Below, in pieces: positions 43,478-52,936 of a stretch of 64,000 nucleotides of DNA. Below the pieces are notes generated by a model. That model was not told where the DNA came from and did no database searches. It was given only the letters and a program-made list of their open reading frames with translations. Source of the stretch: Paracoccus seriniphilus (GTDB taxonomy: Bacteria > Pseudomonadota > Alphaproteobacteria > Rhodobacterales > Rhodobacteraceae); assembly GCF_028553745.1 (NCBI RefSeq), contig NZ_CP067129.1, forward strand, positions 1,904,501-1,968,500, in the 5' to 3' direction. How positions within the stretch are numbered: the first letter of the stretch is position 1; each line of letters begins with the position of its first letter. The position numbers and the translations under genes are program-made.

Positions 43478-44389
43478 TTATCCCGTCTTTCCATATGGCG
43501 CGCCCATGGTTTCCAAGAGGCTCTGAACTTCGGGCAGTTCCTCTTGCTGCTGAGGTGGCAGGCGATCAGGCCACAGCCCATGGTTCTGGCGGAAATATTC
43601 GATGGTCAATGTATCGGCCTTGCGCCGATCATGACCCTGACAGACAAAGTCGCGCAAGCCTTCCAGACAATGCGCGTCATGCGTGGCTATCGGCGGCGGA
43701 CAGTCCGAGATGAGCCAGATTGGGTGATTGTTGCGCAGCAGATGCCCTGACAGCCAGGGGTCGTCGACGGTCCACAGGACATCGGGAATATGCCAGGCCT
43801 CCTCCGGCAGGAAATCGGGGCGGATCATCGCGCCACGATAGCCTTCAAGGATATCGACATAGCCACAGCTGGCAAAAGGTCGCGCAGGCCGCCATGCTCC
43901 AAGGCTGGCAGCGCGGCGCATCCGGTACCACAGGTCACGGCGGAAACGCTGCGCGCGCGGATGATGCGCCGGATCATGGCGCGGGAAATATTTGGTCCCA
44001 TTGGGTCGGTCTTCCAGATGGTAGCCCTTCTGAACCAGGCAGGCATCGGGATGCGCGGGGCGGGCCGCCAGAAAACGCGCGGCCCAATCGGGATCATATT
44101 TCTGATCATCGTCGCAGAAGATCAGCTCGACATCCTGCCCGCGCAGATCACGGGCCGCGGGCAGAACCTTGGTGGCCGGGCCCATATCCTCATCCACCAG
44201 AATCAATCTGACACCTTTGGGCATCTGCGGAATATCCGACCGGGCCAGCGGGAACCTGCGATGGCTGCGGGGCAGATACAGCCTGATTTCATCGACCGGC
44301 GCGCTTTGATTCAGCAGATCGTCCAGCGTCGGCTGAATCCTGTTCAGACGCGGCGGGATCGTCGTCAGAGAGATCACCAATCCGGTCAT
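43478..44389 (-). CDS. Putative glycosyltransferase (GT-A-like)
   Basis: 303 residues, no signal peptide or membrane segment. LVISLTTIPPRLNRIQPTL at the N terminus and LIFCDDDQKYDPDW at about residue 93, a metal- and nucleotide-sugar-type D-D-D motif, suggest a GT-A glycosyltransferase; ILEGYRGAMIRPDF and VDDPWLSGHLLRNN could form the acceptor side. AGGAGA lies four bases upstream of the ATG. It follows the ATP-sulfurylase-like gene by 55 bases on the same strand, so the two may form one unit. The sugar donor and acceptor are unknown. Confidence 0.7.
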   Translation of the reverse strand: MTGLVISLTTIPPRLNRIQPTLDDLLNQSAPVDEIRLYLPRSHRRFPLARSDIPQMPKGVRLILVDEDMGPATKVLPAARDLRGQDVELIFCDDDQKYDPDWAARFLAARPAHPDACLVQKGYHLEDRPNGTKYFPRHDPAHHPRAQRFRRDLWYRMRRAASLGAWRPARPFASCGYVDILEGYRGAMIRPDFLPEEAWHIPDVLWTVDDPWLSGHLLRNNHPIWLISDCPPPIATHDAHCLEGLRDFVCQGHDRRKADTLTIEYFRQNHGLWPDRLPPQQQEELPEVQSLLETMGAPYGKTG

Positions 44390-44444
44390 TGTCTCCTGCC
44401 TGACGCGAAAGCTGCTGTATCCGGAACCGGCGATTTCATGAATT

Positions 44445-45383
44445 TCATGTTTCCAGACCGATCACCGTTACTCCGGCCTCGCCGTGATACTGCTGAAACA
44501 GCCTTTGCGCAGCGTCATAGGTGGCCTTGCCCTGCACCGCCCCGCTGCAGACGACATGCGTGGCTCCATGATTCCTGCGGACCAGAGCATGCCACAGCAC
44601 CTCGCGCGGGCCGGCCATCCGCGTTGCCAGATTCAGCGCCGAAGGCTCGACATCCGGTCCCGTCCAATCGTGGGCCACGCGCAAGAGTTCATCGGCCTGT
44701 GCCGGGGAGGCCATGCCGACAATCGGCTGGATCAGCAGATCAGCCTGCGCTTCCTGCGCCACGCGGGATATCCGCGTCAGACCGTCGGGTTCCGGCAGAT
44801 CAGCGGGCTGCACGGCCAGAACCTGCGTCCAACCCAGATCTCTGAACCGGTGGCGCAGTTCATTCGGTGTCCGGCAGTCAGAGTGAAACCCGCATGATGG
44901 CCGCTGAAGTCCCTTGACCTTGCCACCCAGATAGACTGGCCCGGCGCTATCGATCAGATAGCCGACACCGGGATGAGAGCGGTCTTCGGTTCCATGAAGC
45001 TGACGAGCCTCGGCAAGTTTGTCCGGGACCCATTTGTCCGTGACCGACATGATCGCCAGGACGGCACCCTTCGGATCCTGCAGGGCGATATCCCTGCCCG
45101 GTTCGATCTGGCGGGCAAATTCATCCGAGACATCAAGCGTGACCGGTATCGGCCAAAGATGCCCGGACGCCAGATGCATCTCGGCCAGAACGAGATCGTA
45201 ATCCGCCTGTGTCAGGAACCCTTTCAGCGGATAGAAACCGCCATTCATCAACAGTTCCAGATCGCAAAGCTGGCGTGCCGTCAGCACCCAGCCGGGCAGG
45301 CGCGCGGCCTCTTGCGTCAATGCCGCTGCCGCTTCGGGCGACACATAAAGCTCGGGGATGGGAAACTGGTTGGGTGTCGTCAT
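44445..45383 (-). CDS. Degenerate ATP-sulfurylase-like protein (Sat homologue lacking catalytic motifs)
   Basis: 312 residues. The N-terminal PUA-like and following segments match Sat closely (IPELYVS, CDLELLMNGGFYPLKGFLT, WPIPVTLDVS, SVTDKWVPDK, GPVYLGGKVKG), and the catalytic domain is recognisable (TPNELRHRF, RMAGPREVLWHALVRRN). Key motifs are lost: the QTRNPxHRxH nucleotide site reads QPADLPEP (from Q192), and the GRDHAG loop reads SGAVQG (280-285). About 70-80 C-terminal residues with the ISGT motif are absent, as is any APS kinase domain. It is therefore unlikely to make APS and may be a binding or regulatory paralogue. It neighbours a glycosyltransferase gene, and its ribosome site is weak. 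Confidence 0.8.
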   Translation of the reverse strand: MTTPNQFPIPELYVSPEAAAALTQEAARLPGWVLTARQLCDLELLMNGGFYPLKGFLTQADYDLVLAEMHLASGHLWPIPVTLDVSDEFARQIEPGRDIALQDPKGAVLAIMSVTDKWVPDKLAEARQLHGTEDRSHPGVGYLIDSAGPVYLGGKVKGLQRPSCGFHSDCRTPNELRHRFRDLGWTQVLAVQPADLPEPDGLTRISRVAQEAQADLLIQPIVGMASPAQADELLRVAHDWTGPDVEPSALNLATRMAGPREVLWHALVRRNHGATHVVCSGAVQGKATYDAAQRLFQQYHGEAGVTVIGLET

Positions 45384-45535
45384 GATCGGATGCTCGTCAG
45401 TTCAGGACACAAGACGAAACCGCTTTGCACGAAGCGATGCAGCTTGTGCCATCATGACTAGACGCGCCGCTCCGGACACACAAGCGCGACGCCACCGGGC
45501 CTCTGCGGGAATACGCCGATCGGGAGGGCCCCGAA

Positions 45536-45563
45536 AGGACGGGGGCGGCACGACTTGCCGCCC
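45536..45563 (-). terminator. Probable trxB terminator
   Basis: GGGCGGCA (45543-45550) pairs with TGCCGCCC (45556-45563). On the minus strand the stem is followed by CCCGTCCTTTC, a modest T tract, about ten bases beyond the trxB stop. Confidence 0.45.
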
Positions 45564-45573
45564 GCGCCCCGCT

Positions 45574-46633
<1,060 letters not shown>

Positions 46634-46752
46634 ATCCCGAAGCCCCCGCGCAATGCCTGCGCAGGACAAGCTATCCACAGAAACAATGTTGCGCGTCAGG
46701 GGCGCACATTGTAGTTTCCGGCAAAATACAAGACCAAGGGGTAACGGGCAGC

Positions 46753-47253
46753 ATGGCCGGCGCAAAATTGGACGAGATCGACCGCAAGATTCTGGCCGAG
46801 CTGCAGGGCGACGGCCGGATGACAAATGTCGAACTGGCGCGGCGTGTCGGGATCTCGGCCCCGCCATGCCTGCGCAGGGTCCGCACGCTGGAAGAGCTGG
46901 GCTTCATTCGCGGCTATCATGCGGATATCGATTCGCGTGAATTGGGCTTTGAAGTGCAGGTGTTCGCGATGGTGCGGCTGGCCTCTCAGTCGGAACGCGA
47001 TCTGTCCGCCTTCGAGGCACTGATCCAGAACTGGCCGCTTGTGCGCGAATGTCACATGCTGAATGGCGAGATCGATTTCATCCTGAAATGCGTCTCGCCC
47101 GATCTGTCGACCTTTCAGCGCTTCCTGACCGATGACCTGACTGCCGCGCCCAATGTCGCCAGCGTCAAGACTTCGCTGGTGATCCGCGCCGCCAAGGACG
47201 AACCCGGCGTGCCCTTCGAAGTGGTCGAGGCCCGCATCCGCGCGGCGGGATAG
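46753..47253 (+). CDS. Lrp/AsnC family transcriptional regulator
   Basis: 166 residues. The HTH domain (LDEIDRKILAELQGDGRMTN, LARRVGISAPPCLRRVRTLE) and RAM domain (VFAMVRLASQSERD, GEIDFILKCVSPDL) are complete. It is divergent from trxB, a neighbourhood common in this family of bacteria, and eight bases upstream of an unknown membrane-protein gene it may be cotranscribed with. Ligand and targets are unknown. Confidence 0.92.
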   Translation: MAGAKLDEIDRKILAELQGDGRMTNVELARRVGISAPPCLRRVRTLEELGFIRGYHADIDSRELGFEVQVFAMVRLASQSERDLSAFEALIQNWPLVRECHMLNGEIDFILKCVSPDLSTFQRFLTDDLTAAPNVASVKTSLVIRAAKDEPGVPFEVVEARIRAAG

Positions 47254-47261
47254 CCCCCGCC

Positions 47262-48350
47262 ATGCTGCCTGCCGGATCCCTGCTGACCGGGTCCGGCCCG
47301 GCATCACCCGCCCCGCGCCGGACGGGATTTCACCGGATTGCCGATGGCCTGCGCAGGATTGCCCGTCTTACCCTGTTGCTCTGGGCAGTGATCACGTTGT
47401 CCGCAACGGTATGGGTGCTGTCGATGAACCCTTTCCTTCACCCCTATGTCGAACGTGGAGCGGCTCAGGCGAAATTGCGGATCGAGGCGGCAATCGCGCG
47501 GCAGGTAGATCTGGAATGGCTGACACCACGCATCGAAGCGGCCCTGGACAAAGGCGACGTGCAGGATCTGGAGTTGCTGGTCGGGCTGGCGCAGGAACAT
47601 GACATCACCCTGCCCGAAACCCTGCAAGCCCGTGTCCAGACAAGCCGGGAAGCGCATGAAGGCCTGTGGGCCACCATGGCAGATTGCGGGCGCTGCATGG
47701 CTGATATGGAGGCCTGCCCCAGCCTGACCATGATTTCGGCCTGCAACATCCCCTTCGAACTCTCGCCTGCGGGCGATGTGGCCGCGCTTGGCCGTCAGGC
47801 CAAGGCCACGATTGCCGGAGACGAGGTCGATGAAGTCGAGGCTGCGCTGGCCGCTATTGGTCTTGTCGCCACCGGATCAAGCCTGATCAGCGCCGGCAGC
47901 ACCGTGCCGGTCAAGACATCGGCCACGTTGCTGCGCAGCGCACGGCGCGCCAGGGCCCTGACGCCGGGAATGCGCCGGGCCCTGCACGCGGCGGCCACCG
48001 GTGCGCGGCCTGCACAGGATCTGCAACACATCATGTCCGATATCTCGACGGTGGCGCGATCGACATCGATGGCAGAGGTCATCCCGCTGCTGCGCTACGC
48101 CGATGATCCCGCCGACCTGCGCCGCATCGCCGGTCTGTCCGAGGTCACCCGAAAGGACACGCGCAAGACATTGAAGGTTCTGGGCAAAAGCAAGAGCCTG
48201 AAACTGCTGCGCCGGGTCAGCGATCTGGTCATGTTCGCTGTCGGACTGATCGGTCTGGTTCTGGGTCAGATCGCCGCACTTGCCGCCGTCTTGTTAAAAC
48301 TGGCGCTGCGGCAAGCCCTGAAAACAAGAAAATCGTATTATTCCAGGTAA
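47262..48350 (+). CDS. Unknown membrane protein with N- and C-terminal membrane segments
   Basis: 362 residues. I do not recognise the family. A membrane segment at about 36-56 (LTLLLWAVITLSATVWVL) and a longer hydrophobic stretch at about 326-352 (MFAVGLIGLVLGQIAAL) bracket a largely helical, probably periplasmic region. That region has four cysteines in a cluster at about 143-165 (C-G-R-C...C...C) and a glycine/alanine-rich hydrophobic hairpin at about 200-225 (AALAAIGLVATGSSLISAGS). It starts eight bases after lrp and is convergent with pgeF. The cysteine group could bind metal or form disulfides. Confidence 0.75.
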   Translation: MLPAGSLLTGSGPASPAPRRTGFHRIADGLRRIARLTLLLWAVITLSATVWVLSMNPFLHPYVERGAAQAKLRIEAAIARQVDLEWLTPRIEAALDKGDVQDLELLVGLAQEHDITLPETLQARVQTSREAHEGLWATMADCGRCMADMEACPSLTMISACNIPFELSPAGDVAALGRQAKATIAGDEVDEVEAALAAIGLVATGSSLISAGSTVPVKTSATLLRSARRARALTPGMRRALHAAATGARPAQDLQHIMSDISTVARSTSMAEVIPLLRYADDPADLRRIAGLSEVTRKDTRKTLKVLGKSKSLKLLRRVSDLVMFAVGLIGLVLGQIAALAAVLLKLALRQALKTRKSYYSR

Positions 48351-48380
48351 CTACGCAGAATATCTGACAAATCGCGCGAA

Positions 48381-49145
48381 TTACAGGGAGATCGCCGAGA
48401 TCAGCCTTCCATAGTCGACCTGCCCCTCGTGGGTGGCGCGGCGATAGCTGAAGAAACGCGCCGGATCGGAATAGGTGCAATGACCCGACCATTCCGCCTC
48501 GACCCCCAGGTCGCGCAGCTTCATCAGGCCGAACCCGGGCAGGTTGAACAGCGGACGCCCGTTGGGACCACCGCAGAAGAAACGGTGATAACCGGGATCC
48601 TCGACAAGAAAATCCTCCATGAAATCCTCACCGACCTCATAGGCGGCCTGGCTGATGCTGGGACCGATGACCGCGTGGATATCGTCGGCCCCAAGATCGC
48701 GCATGGCCTGAACCGTGGCCTCGATCACACCGGCCATTGCACCCCGCCAGCCTGCATGGCAGGCCCCGATGACTCCGGCCTTGCCATCGGCCAGCAGAAT
48801 GGGTTGGCAATCCGCCGTCAGAACCGCCAGCGCCACGTCACCGCGCCGGGTCACGATTCCATCGGCCTTGATGTCGCGCACCTGCGCCACATCATCACCC
48901 TCGGCCAAGGTCACGACATCGGCGGAATGCACCTGTTTGACCGTCGCCAGAAATTCGGGCGCGACCCCCATGGCCTGCGCAACGCGCGCCCGGTTGACCA
49001 CCACCATATCGGCCTGATCCGTGGACCGCCGCCCGCAATTCAGCCCGGCAAACAGCCCCGAAGAGGCACCTCCCTTGCGGGTAAAGAAGCCATGCTTCAC
49101 ATCATCCAGCAAGGGATGAGTCAGGATTTCAAGTGTCGTTTGCAT
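48381..49145 (-). CDS. pgeF: Peptidoglycan editing factor PgeF (YfiH/laccase-domain)
   Basis: 254 residues. It removes misplaced L-Ser from the UDP-MurNAc peptide position so that walls contain L-Ala. Zinc/catalytic residues are seen as His in VKQVHSADV, Cys in LTADCQPIL and His in GACHAGWRG. The C terminus CTYSDPARFFSYRR is also family typical. Its start overlaps the 3' end of the MidA-like gene by 17 bases, in the order lgt, midA-like, pgeF. Confidence 0.93.
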   Translation of the reverse strand: MQTTLEILTHPLLDDVKHGFFTRKGGASSGLFAGLNCGRRSTDQADMVVVNRARVAQAMGVAPEFLATVKQVHSADVVTLAEGDDVAQVRDIKADGIVTRRGDVALAVLTADCQPILLADGKAGVIGACHAGWRGAMAGVIEATVQAMRDLGADDIHAVIGPSISQAAYEVGEDFMEDFLVEDPGYHRFFCGGPNGRPLFNLPGFGLMKLRDLGVEAEWSGHCTYSDPARFFSYRRATHEGQVDYGRLISAISL

Positions 49146-50187
49146 GCAGCCTCAGCGCATCGAATCCGGGCACGGCGGGTGCCCCTCTCGGCCAGATGGC
49201 CATCGCCTTGAACAGGTGACCCATTTCATCACCATGCGTCAACCTTCGAAGCGCGGCCATCGCGCCGGTGTCGCCAGCCTCTGCCAGCCTGCGGGCCCGT
49301 GTTTCGGCCCCCAGCGACATCAGCCAGTCGCCCTGATGGATCGGACGTGAAACCTCGACCCCCGCCCGCAGGGCGGCCGCCGCCAGAGGCGCGAAATCCA
49401 CATGGGCGGTCAGATCGGCCTCGCCCGGATTGTCCAGAGGATGTTCGCTGCGATGATTGCGCACCGCCTGAAATGTGTCTCCGACACCGTTCCAGCCGCC
49501 ATAATCAATGATGATCGCTGCCCCGCCCTGCGCCGCGATCCTCGCCGCAATCGCCGAGATGATGGCGACACCCGCCGCGCAATCCTCGACCACATCGCCG
49601 ATCCTGCCCTGTCGCGGCAGATCGACCGGTGGCGCAAGCCCGATCCGCAACCCCTGCTCGCCCAGTCCGACAACCCGTTCGGCCCAGCCGTTTTCGACCC
49701 GCTGGAATTGCCGCACGGGCAATGCATCGAAAAACTCGTTCGCCACCATGAACAGCGGCTGATCCGGCAATTCCGTGACATCCTCCAAGTGCAGGACCGG
49801 CCCCAGCAGATCCCGCTGAACCTGCCGCAAATGTGGTGAACGTTCGATGAGAGCGATCTGCGCGGCCTCGATGGCACCGGGGGCCGCACGCATGGCGCGG
49901 CGCATGTCATTCATCAGCGTGCCCCGCCCCGGCCCCGGCTCGGCCAGGGTAAAGGGCGCTGGTCGGCCCTGATCCAGCCATGATTGCATCAGCGCCAGCC
50001 CGCAAAGTTCTCCGAATATCTGCGAGATCTCAGGGGCGGTAATGAAATCGCCTTCGCGCCCGAAGGGATCACGGGTGGCGTAATAGCCATGCTGGGGATG
50101 CAGCAGGCACAGTTCCATGTAATCGGCAATGGTCAGCGGGCCTGTGGCCCGGATCCGTTGCGCAATGATATCCTTCAGCGCCGTCAT
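49129..50187 (-). CDS. SAM-dependent methyltransferase, MidA/NDUFAF7 family
   Basis: 352 residues (DUF185). The start has [20 protein letters not shown] and [20 protein letters not shown], highly conserved in MidA/NDUFAF7. [18 protein letters not shown] is the SAM-binding motif. The mitochondrial homologue dimethylates an arginine of complex I subunit NDUFS2, so a role in complex I assembly is plausible but inferred. Its ATG overlaps the lgt stop. Confidence 0.9.
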   Translation of the reverse strand: MTALKDIIAQRIRATGPLTIADYMELCLLHPQHGYYATRDPFGREGDFITAPEISQIFGELCGLALMQSWLDQGRPAPFTLAEPGPGRGTLMNDMRRAMRAAPGAIEAAQIALIERSPHLRQVQRDLLGPVLHLEDVTELPDQPLFMVANEFFDALPVRQFQRVENGWAERVVGLGEQGLRIGLAPPVDLPRQGRIGDVVEDCAAGVAIISAIAARIAAQGGAAIIIDYGGWNGVGDTFQAVRNHRSEHPLDNPGEADLTAHVDFAPLAAAALRAGVEVSRPIHQGDWLMSLGAETRARRLAEAGDTGAMAALRRLTHGDEMGHLFKAMAIWPRGAPAVPGFDALRLHANDT

Positions 50188-51071
50188 GCAGGGGTGCCCA
50201 CAGCAGGGCGCCGCGTGGCACGCAGGATGAAATACAGGCCCAGCAGCACCATCGGCAAGGACAGCAGCTGCCCCATGGTCAGCCCGATGACCGGCCCGCC
50301 GATGACATGGCCCAGAGGGTTGTCCGGCGTGATGAACTGCGGATCGGCCAGACGGAACAGCTCGACAAACATCCGTGCCAGACCGTAACCGGCCAGAAAG
50401 ATGCCGAAGGTCAGCCCCGGGCGGCGCAGCCCGCCACGCATCACGACGACCAGAAGGATCAGCCCCAGCAACAGCCCTTCCAGACCGGCCTCGTAAAGCT
50501 GGCTGGGATGACGGGCGCAGGCCGCGGCGGCAGTGGCGCAGGACTGTGCGGCCTCACCGGGGAAGATCACCCCCCATGGCAGGTCGGTCGGGCGCCCCCA
50601 CAACTCGGCGTTGATGAAATTGGCGAGCCGCCCAAAGAACAACCCGATCGGTGCCACCACCGCCATGGCGTCCGCCAGCCGCAACGGCATAATGCCCTGG
50701 GCGCGACAGAAGAACCACGCCGCCAGGATGACCCCCAGGAATCCACCGTGAAAGCTCATCCCGCCTTGCCAGACCTTCAGGATCTCGACCGGGTTGGACA
50801 GGTAGAAGCCCGGCTCGTAGAACAGCACGAATCCGAGCCGTCCGCCCAGAATGACCCCCAGGATGACCCAGGTCAGCAGATCATCGACATCCTCGGCCTT
50901 CATCGGCGCACCATCCCCCCAGATGGCGGGACGGCGCATCATGCGCATCATCAATTGCCAGCCGATCAGCAGGCCAGCCAGATAAGCCAGGGCATACCAC
51001 CGCAGTGACAGCGAAAGCCCGCCCAGTTCGATCGTGAAGATTTCAGGGCTGATGTTTGGAAAGGGGATCAT
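50184..51071 (-). CDS. lgt: Prolipoprotein diacylglyceryl transferase
   Basis: 295 residues with about seven membrane segments. It transfers diacylglycerol from phosphatidylglycerol to the lipobox Cys, the first step in lipoprotein maturation. The Lgt signature [33 protein letters not shown] and [12 protein letters not shown] are present. It is the first gene of the minus-strand lgt-midA-pgeF group and divergent from ubiK. Confidence 0.96.
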   Translation of the reverse strand: MIPFPNISPEIFTIELGGLSLSLRWYALAYLAGLLIGWQLMMRMMRRPAIWGDGAPMKAEDVDDLLTWVILGVILGGRLGFVLFYEPGFYLSNPVEILKVWQGGMSFHGGFLGVILAAWFFCRAQGIMPLRLADAMAVVAPIGLFFGRLANFINAELWGRPTDLPWGVIFPGEAAQSCATAAAACARHPSQLYEAGLEGLLLGLILLVVVMRGGLRRPGLTFGIFLAGYGLARMFVELFRLADPQFITPDNPLGHVIGGPVIGLTMGQLLSLPMVLLGLYFILRATRRPAVGTPA

Positions 51072-51128
51072 GGGGCCTCGATATCGGATTCGCCGCGCAC
51101 GCTAGTCTCACCCCGCGCGGAGTCAACA

Positions 51129-51157
51129 TTGAACCCGACCGCAGACCGGCCCATATA
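51129..51157 (+). promoter_or_regulatory. Candidate ubiK promoter
   Basis: TTGAAC (51129-51134) is separated by 17 bases from CATATA (51152-51157), 32 bases before the ubiK ATG. It matches a sigma-70 layout but was found by eye only. Confidence 0.3.
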
Positions 51158-51188
51158 GGGGGCAAGCAAGCGACAAGGGCCACGCCAA

Positions 51189-51440
51189 ATGACGACACAG
51201 AACAAGTTTTTCGACGATTTCTCGAAACTGATGACAAATGCGATGGGTGTCGCGCAGGGCGCCAAGTCCGAGGCCGAGACAGCCATGAACAGCTGGATCG
51301 AGCGCTGGTTGGCTGATCGCGACTTTGTGACCCGCGAGGAATTCGACGCGGTGCGCGACATGGCCATCAAGGCACGCACCGAAAACGCGGAACTGAAGGC
51401 GCGTCTGGATGCGCTGGAAGCTGGCCGTCAGGGCGACTGA
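51189..51440 (+). CDS. ubiK: Ubiquinone biosynthesis accessory factor UbiK (BMFP/YqiC family)
   Basis: 83 residues: an N-terminal amphipathic helix (FFDDFSKLMTNAMGVAQGA) followed by a coiled coil (FVTREEFDAVRDMAIKA, ELKARLDALEAG). These are the two parts of BMFP proteins, which trimerise and bind membranes. In enterobacteria UbiK assists ubiquinone synthesis with UbiJ. The last 13 bases overlap the tail of the opposite-strand gene. Confidence 0.85.
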   Translation: MTTQNKFFDDFSKLMTNAMGVAQGAKSEAETAMNSWIERWLADRDFVTREEFDAVRDMAIKARTENAELKARLDALEAGRQGD

Positions 51441-51754
51441 TCGGCACCTTTCAGGTCGGCACTGCCCTGCAACCGGCCTGATTTGTCATAAAGCAGAATT
51501 TGCGCGTCTCCGGTGACGACCACTATCCTGTCACCGGCAAAGGTCAGGGCCGCGACAGATGCGCCCGGCGGCAGTTCGATATTGGCGGGCAGATCCGGCA
51601 GCACCGGCTGGCCCAGACGCATCCACAGCAAGGCGACAATCGCGATCATGCCCAGCCCCATCACCAGCGTCAGCCCGGTCACCAGCGCCTTGAGAAACCG
51701 CAGCTCGGGAACCGCTTTCGCTGCCGAGTCCCAGTCGTTATCATCTTCGGTCAT
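51428..51754 (-). CDS. Small single-span membrane protein (DUF6476-like)
   Basis: 108 residues: a short acidic N terminus, one membrane segment at about 22-45 (FLKALVTGLTLVMGLGMIAI...) and a beta-rich periplasmic tail (ASVAALTFAGDRIVVVTGDA, ILLYDKSGRLQGS) that reads like a single propeller-type blade. Small proteins like this are conserved in Rhodobacteraceae beside rluD; no function is known to me. Its ATG is embedded in the same CATG as the rluD start on the other strand, and a CGAGG-like ribosome site lies within the first codons of rluD. Confidence 0.75.
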   Translation of the reverse strand: MTEDDNDWDSAAKAVPELRFLKALVTGLTLVMGLGMIAIVALLWMRLGQPVLPDLPANIELPPGASVAALTFAGDRIVVVTGDAQILLYDKSGRLQGSADLKGADQSP

Positions 51755-52778
51755 GTCCAACCTCGTTGTCACCATCCCGGCACAGCCGCCCGAACGGCTT
51801 GATAAGGCGCTTGCACTGGCAGTGCCAGCAGAAGCCGCGCTGTCGCGGTCGCGCCTGTCGCGCCTGATCCAGCAGGGGGCGGTCTCTGGCCCCGGCGGCG
51901 TCGTGCGCGACGGCAAGACCCGCGTCAGCGAAGGCCAGGAATACCATATCACCCTGCCCGAGACCGAAGAGGTCGAGACCCGCCCCGAAGCGATTCCGCT
52001 CAACATCGCCTATGAGGATGACGATCTGATCGTGGTCGACAAGGTGGCCGGCATGGTGGTGCATCCCGCTCCGGGCAGCCCGAACGGCACATTGGTCAAT
52101 GCCTTGCTGGCCCATTGCGGCGATACATTGTCGGGGATCGGCGGCGAACGGCGGCCGGGAATCGTCCACCGCATCGACAAGGACACCTCGGGCCTGCTGG
52201 TGGTGGCGAAATCCGACCGCGCACATCACGGTCTGGCCGCACAATTCGAGGCGCATAGCGCGCAGCGACGCTATCTGGCGCTGGCCCATGGCGTGATCGA
52301 CCCCGCCGATCCAAGGCTGCGCGGCATCGCCGGGGTCAGCTTCGAGGACGGCGGCACGCTGAAAATTGCGACCCGGCTGACCCGTCATGCCACCGACCGG
52401 CAGAAACAGGCCGTCTATTTCGACAAGGGCCGCCATGCGGTGACGCGGGCGCGCCTGCTGGAATCCTTCGGCAGGCCACCCCGCGCCATGTTGGTCGAAT
52501 GCAGGCTGGAAACCGGGCGCACCCACCAGATCCGGGTGCATATGGCACATGCCGGGCTGGGACTGATCGGCGACCCCGTCTATGGAGGTGCCCGCAAGGC
52601 TTCGGCGAAAGCACTGGGATCGGCCGCCACGGCGGTGGCAGCCTTCGGACGTCAGGCGCTGCATGCCGCACATCTGGGCTTTGAACATCCTGTCAGCGGC
52701 GAACTCCTGTCCTTTGACAGCCCCCTTCCCGATGACATGCAATCATTGCTGGATGAACTGCGCAGGGCGACACCTTGA
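51753..52778 (+). CDS. rluD: Ribosomal large subunit pseudouridine synthase, RluA/RluD family
   Basis: 341 residues. An N-terminal S4 RNA-binding domain (ERLDKALALAVPAEAALSRS) precedes the catalytic domain with HRIDKDTSGLLVVAKSD, where the nucleophilic Asp sits in R-x-D-x2-T-S-G. RTHQIRVHMAHAGLGLIGDP is the second conserved motif. It converts uridines of 23S rRNA (helix 69 in RluD) to pseudouridine. The ATG at 51753 was chosen because the S4 domain starts right after; the upstream in-frame reading lies antisense to the DUF6476-like gene. Confidence 0.9.
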   Translation: MSNLVVTIPAQPPERLDKALALAVPAEAALSRSRLSRLIQQGAVSGPGGVVRDGKTRVSEGQEYHITLPETEEVETRPEAIPLNIAYEDDDLIVVDKVAGMVVHPAPGSPNGTLVNALLAHCGDTLSGIGGERRPGIVHRIDKDTSGLLVVAKSDRAHHGLAAQFEAHSAQRRYLALAHGVIDPADPRLRGIAGVSFEDGGTLKIATRLTRHATDRQKQAVYFDKGRHAVTRARLLESFGRPPRAMLVECRLETGRTHQIRVHMAHAGLGLIGDPVYGGARKASAKALGSAATAVAAFGRQALHAAHLGFEHPVSGELLSFDSPLPDDMQSLLDELRRATP

Positions 52779-52936
52779 CAGGAACGTGATTCATCACCAC
52801 GTTACACGGCCCTCGAAACCCGACAGAATAGATCGCAAACAGTGCTATCATACTCTTCGGGCTCCGCATCACGACGGCACGGCGGAACCGTATTCTTGGT
52901 GGATGCGTTGCCCGAACTCTGCGAAAGGCCACGGAC

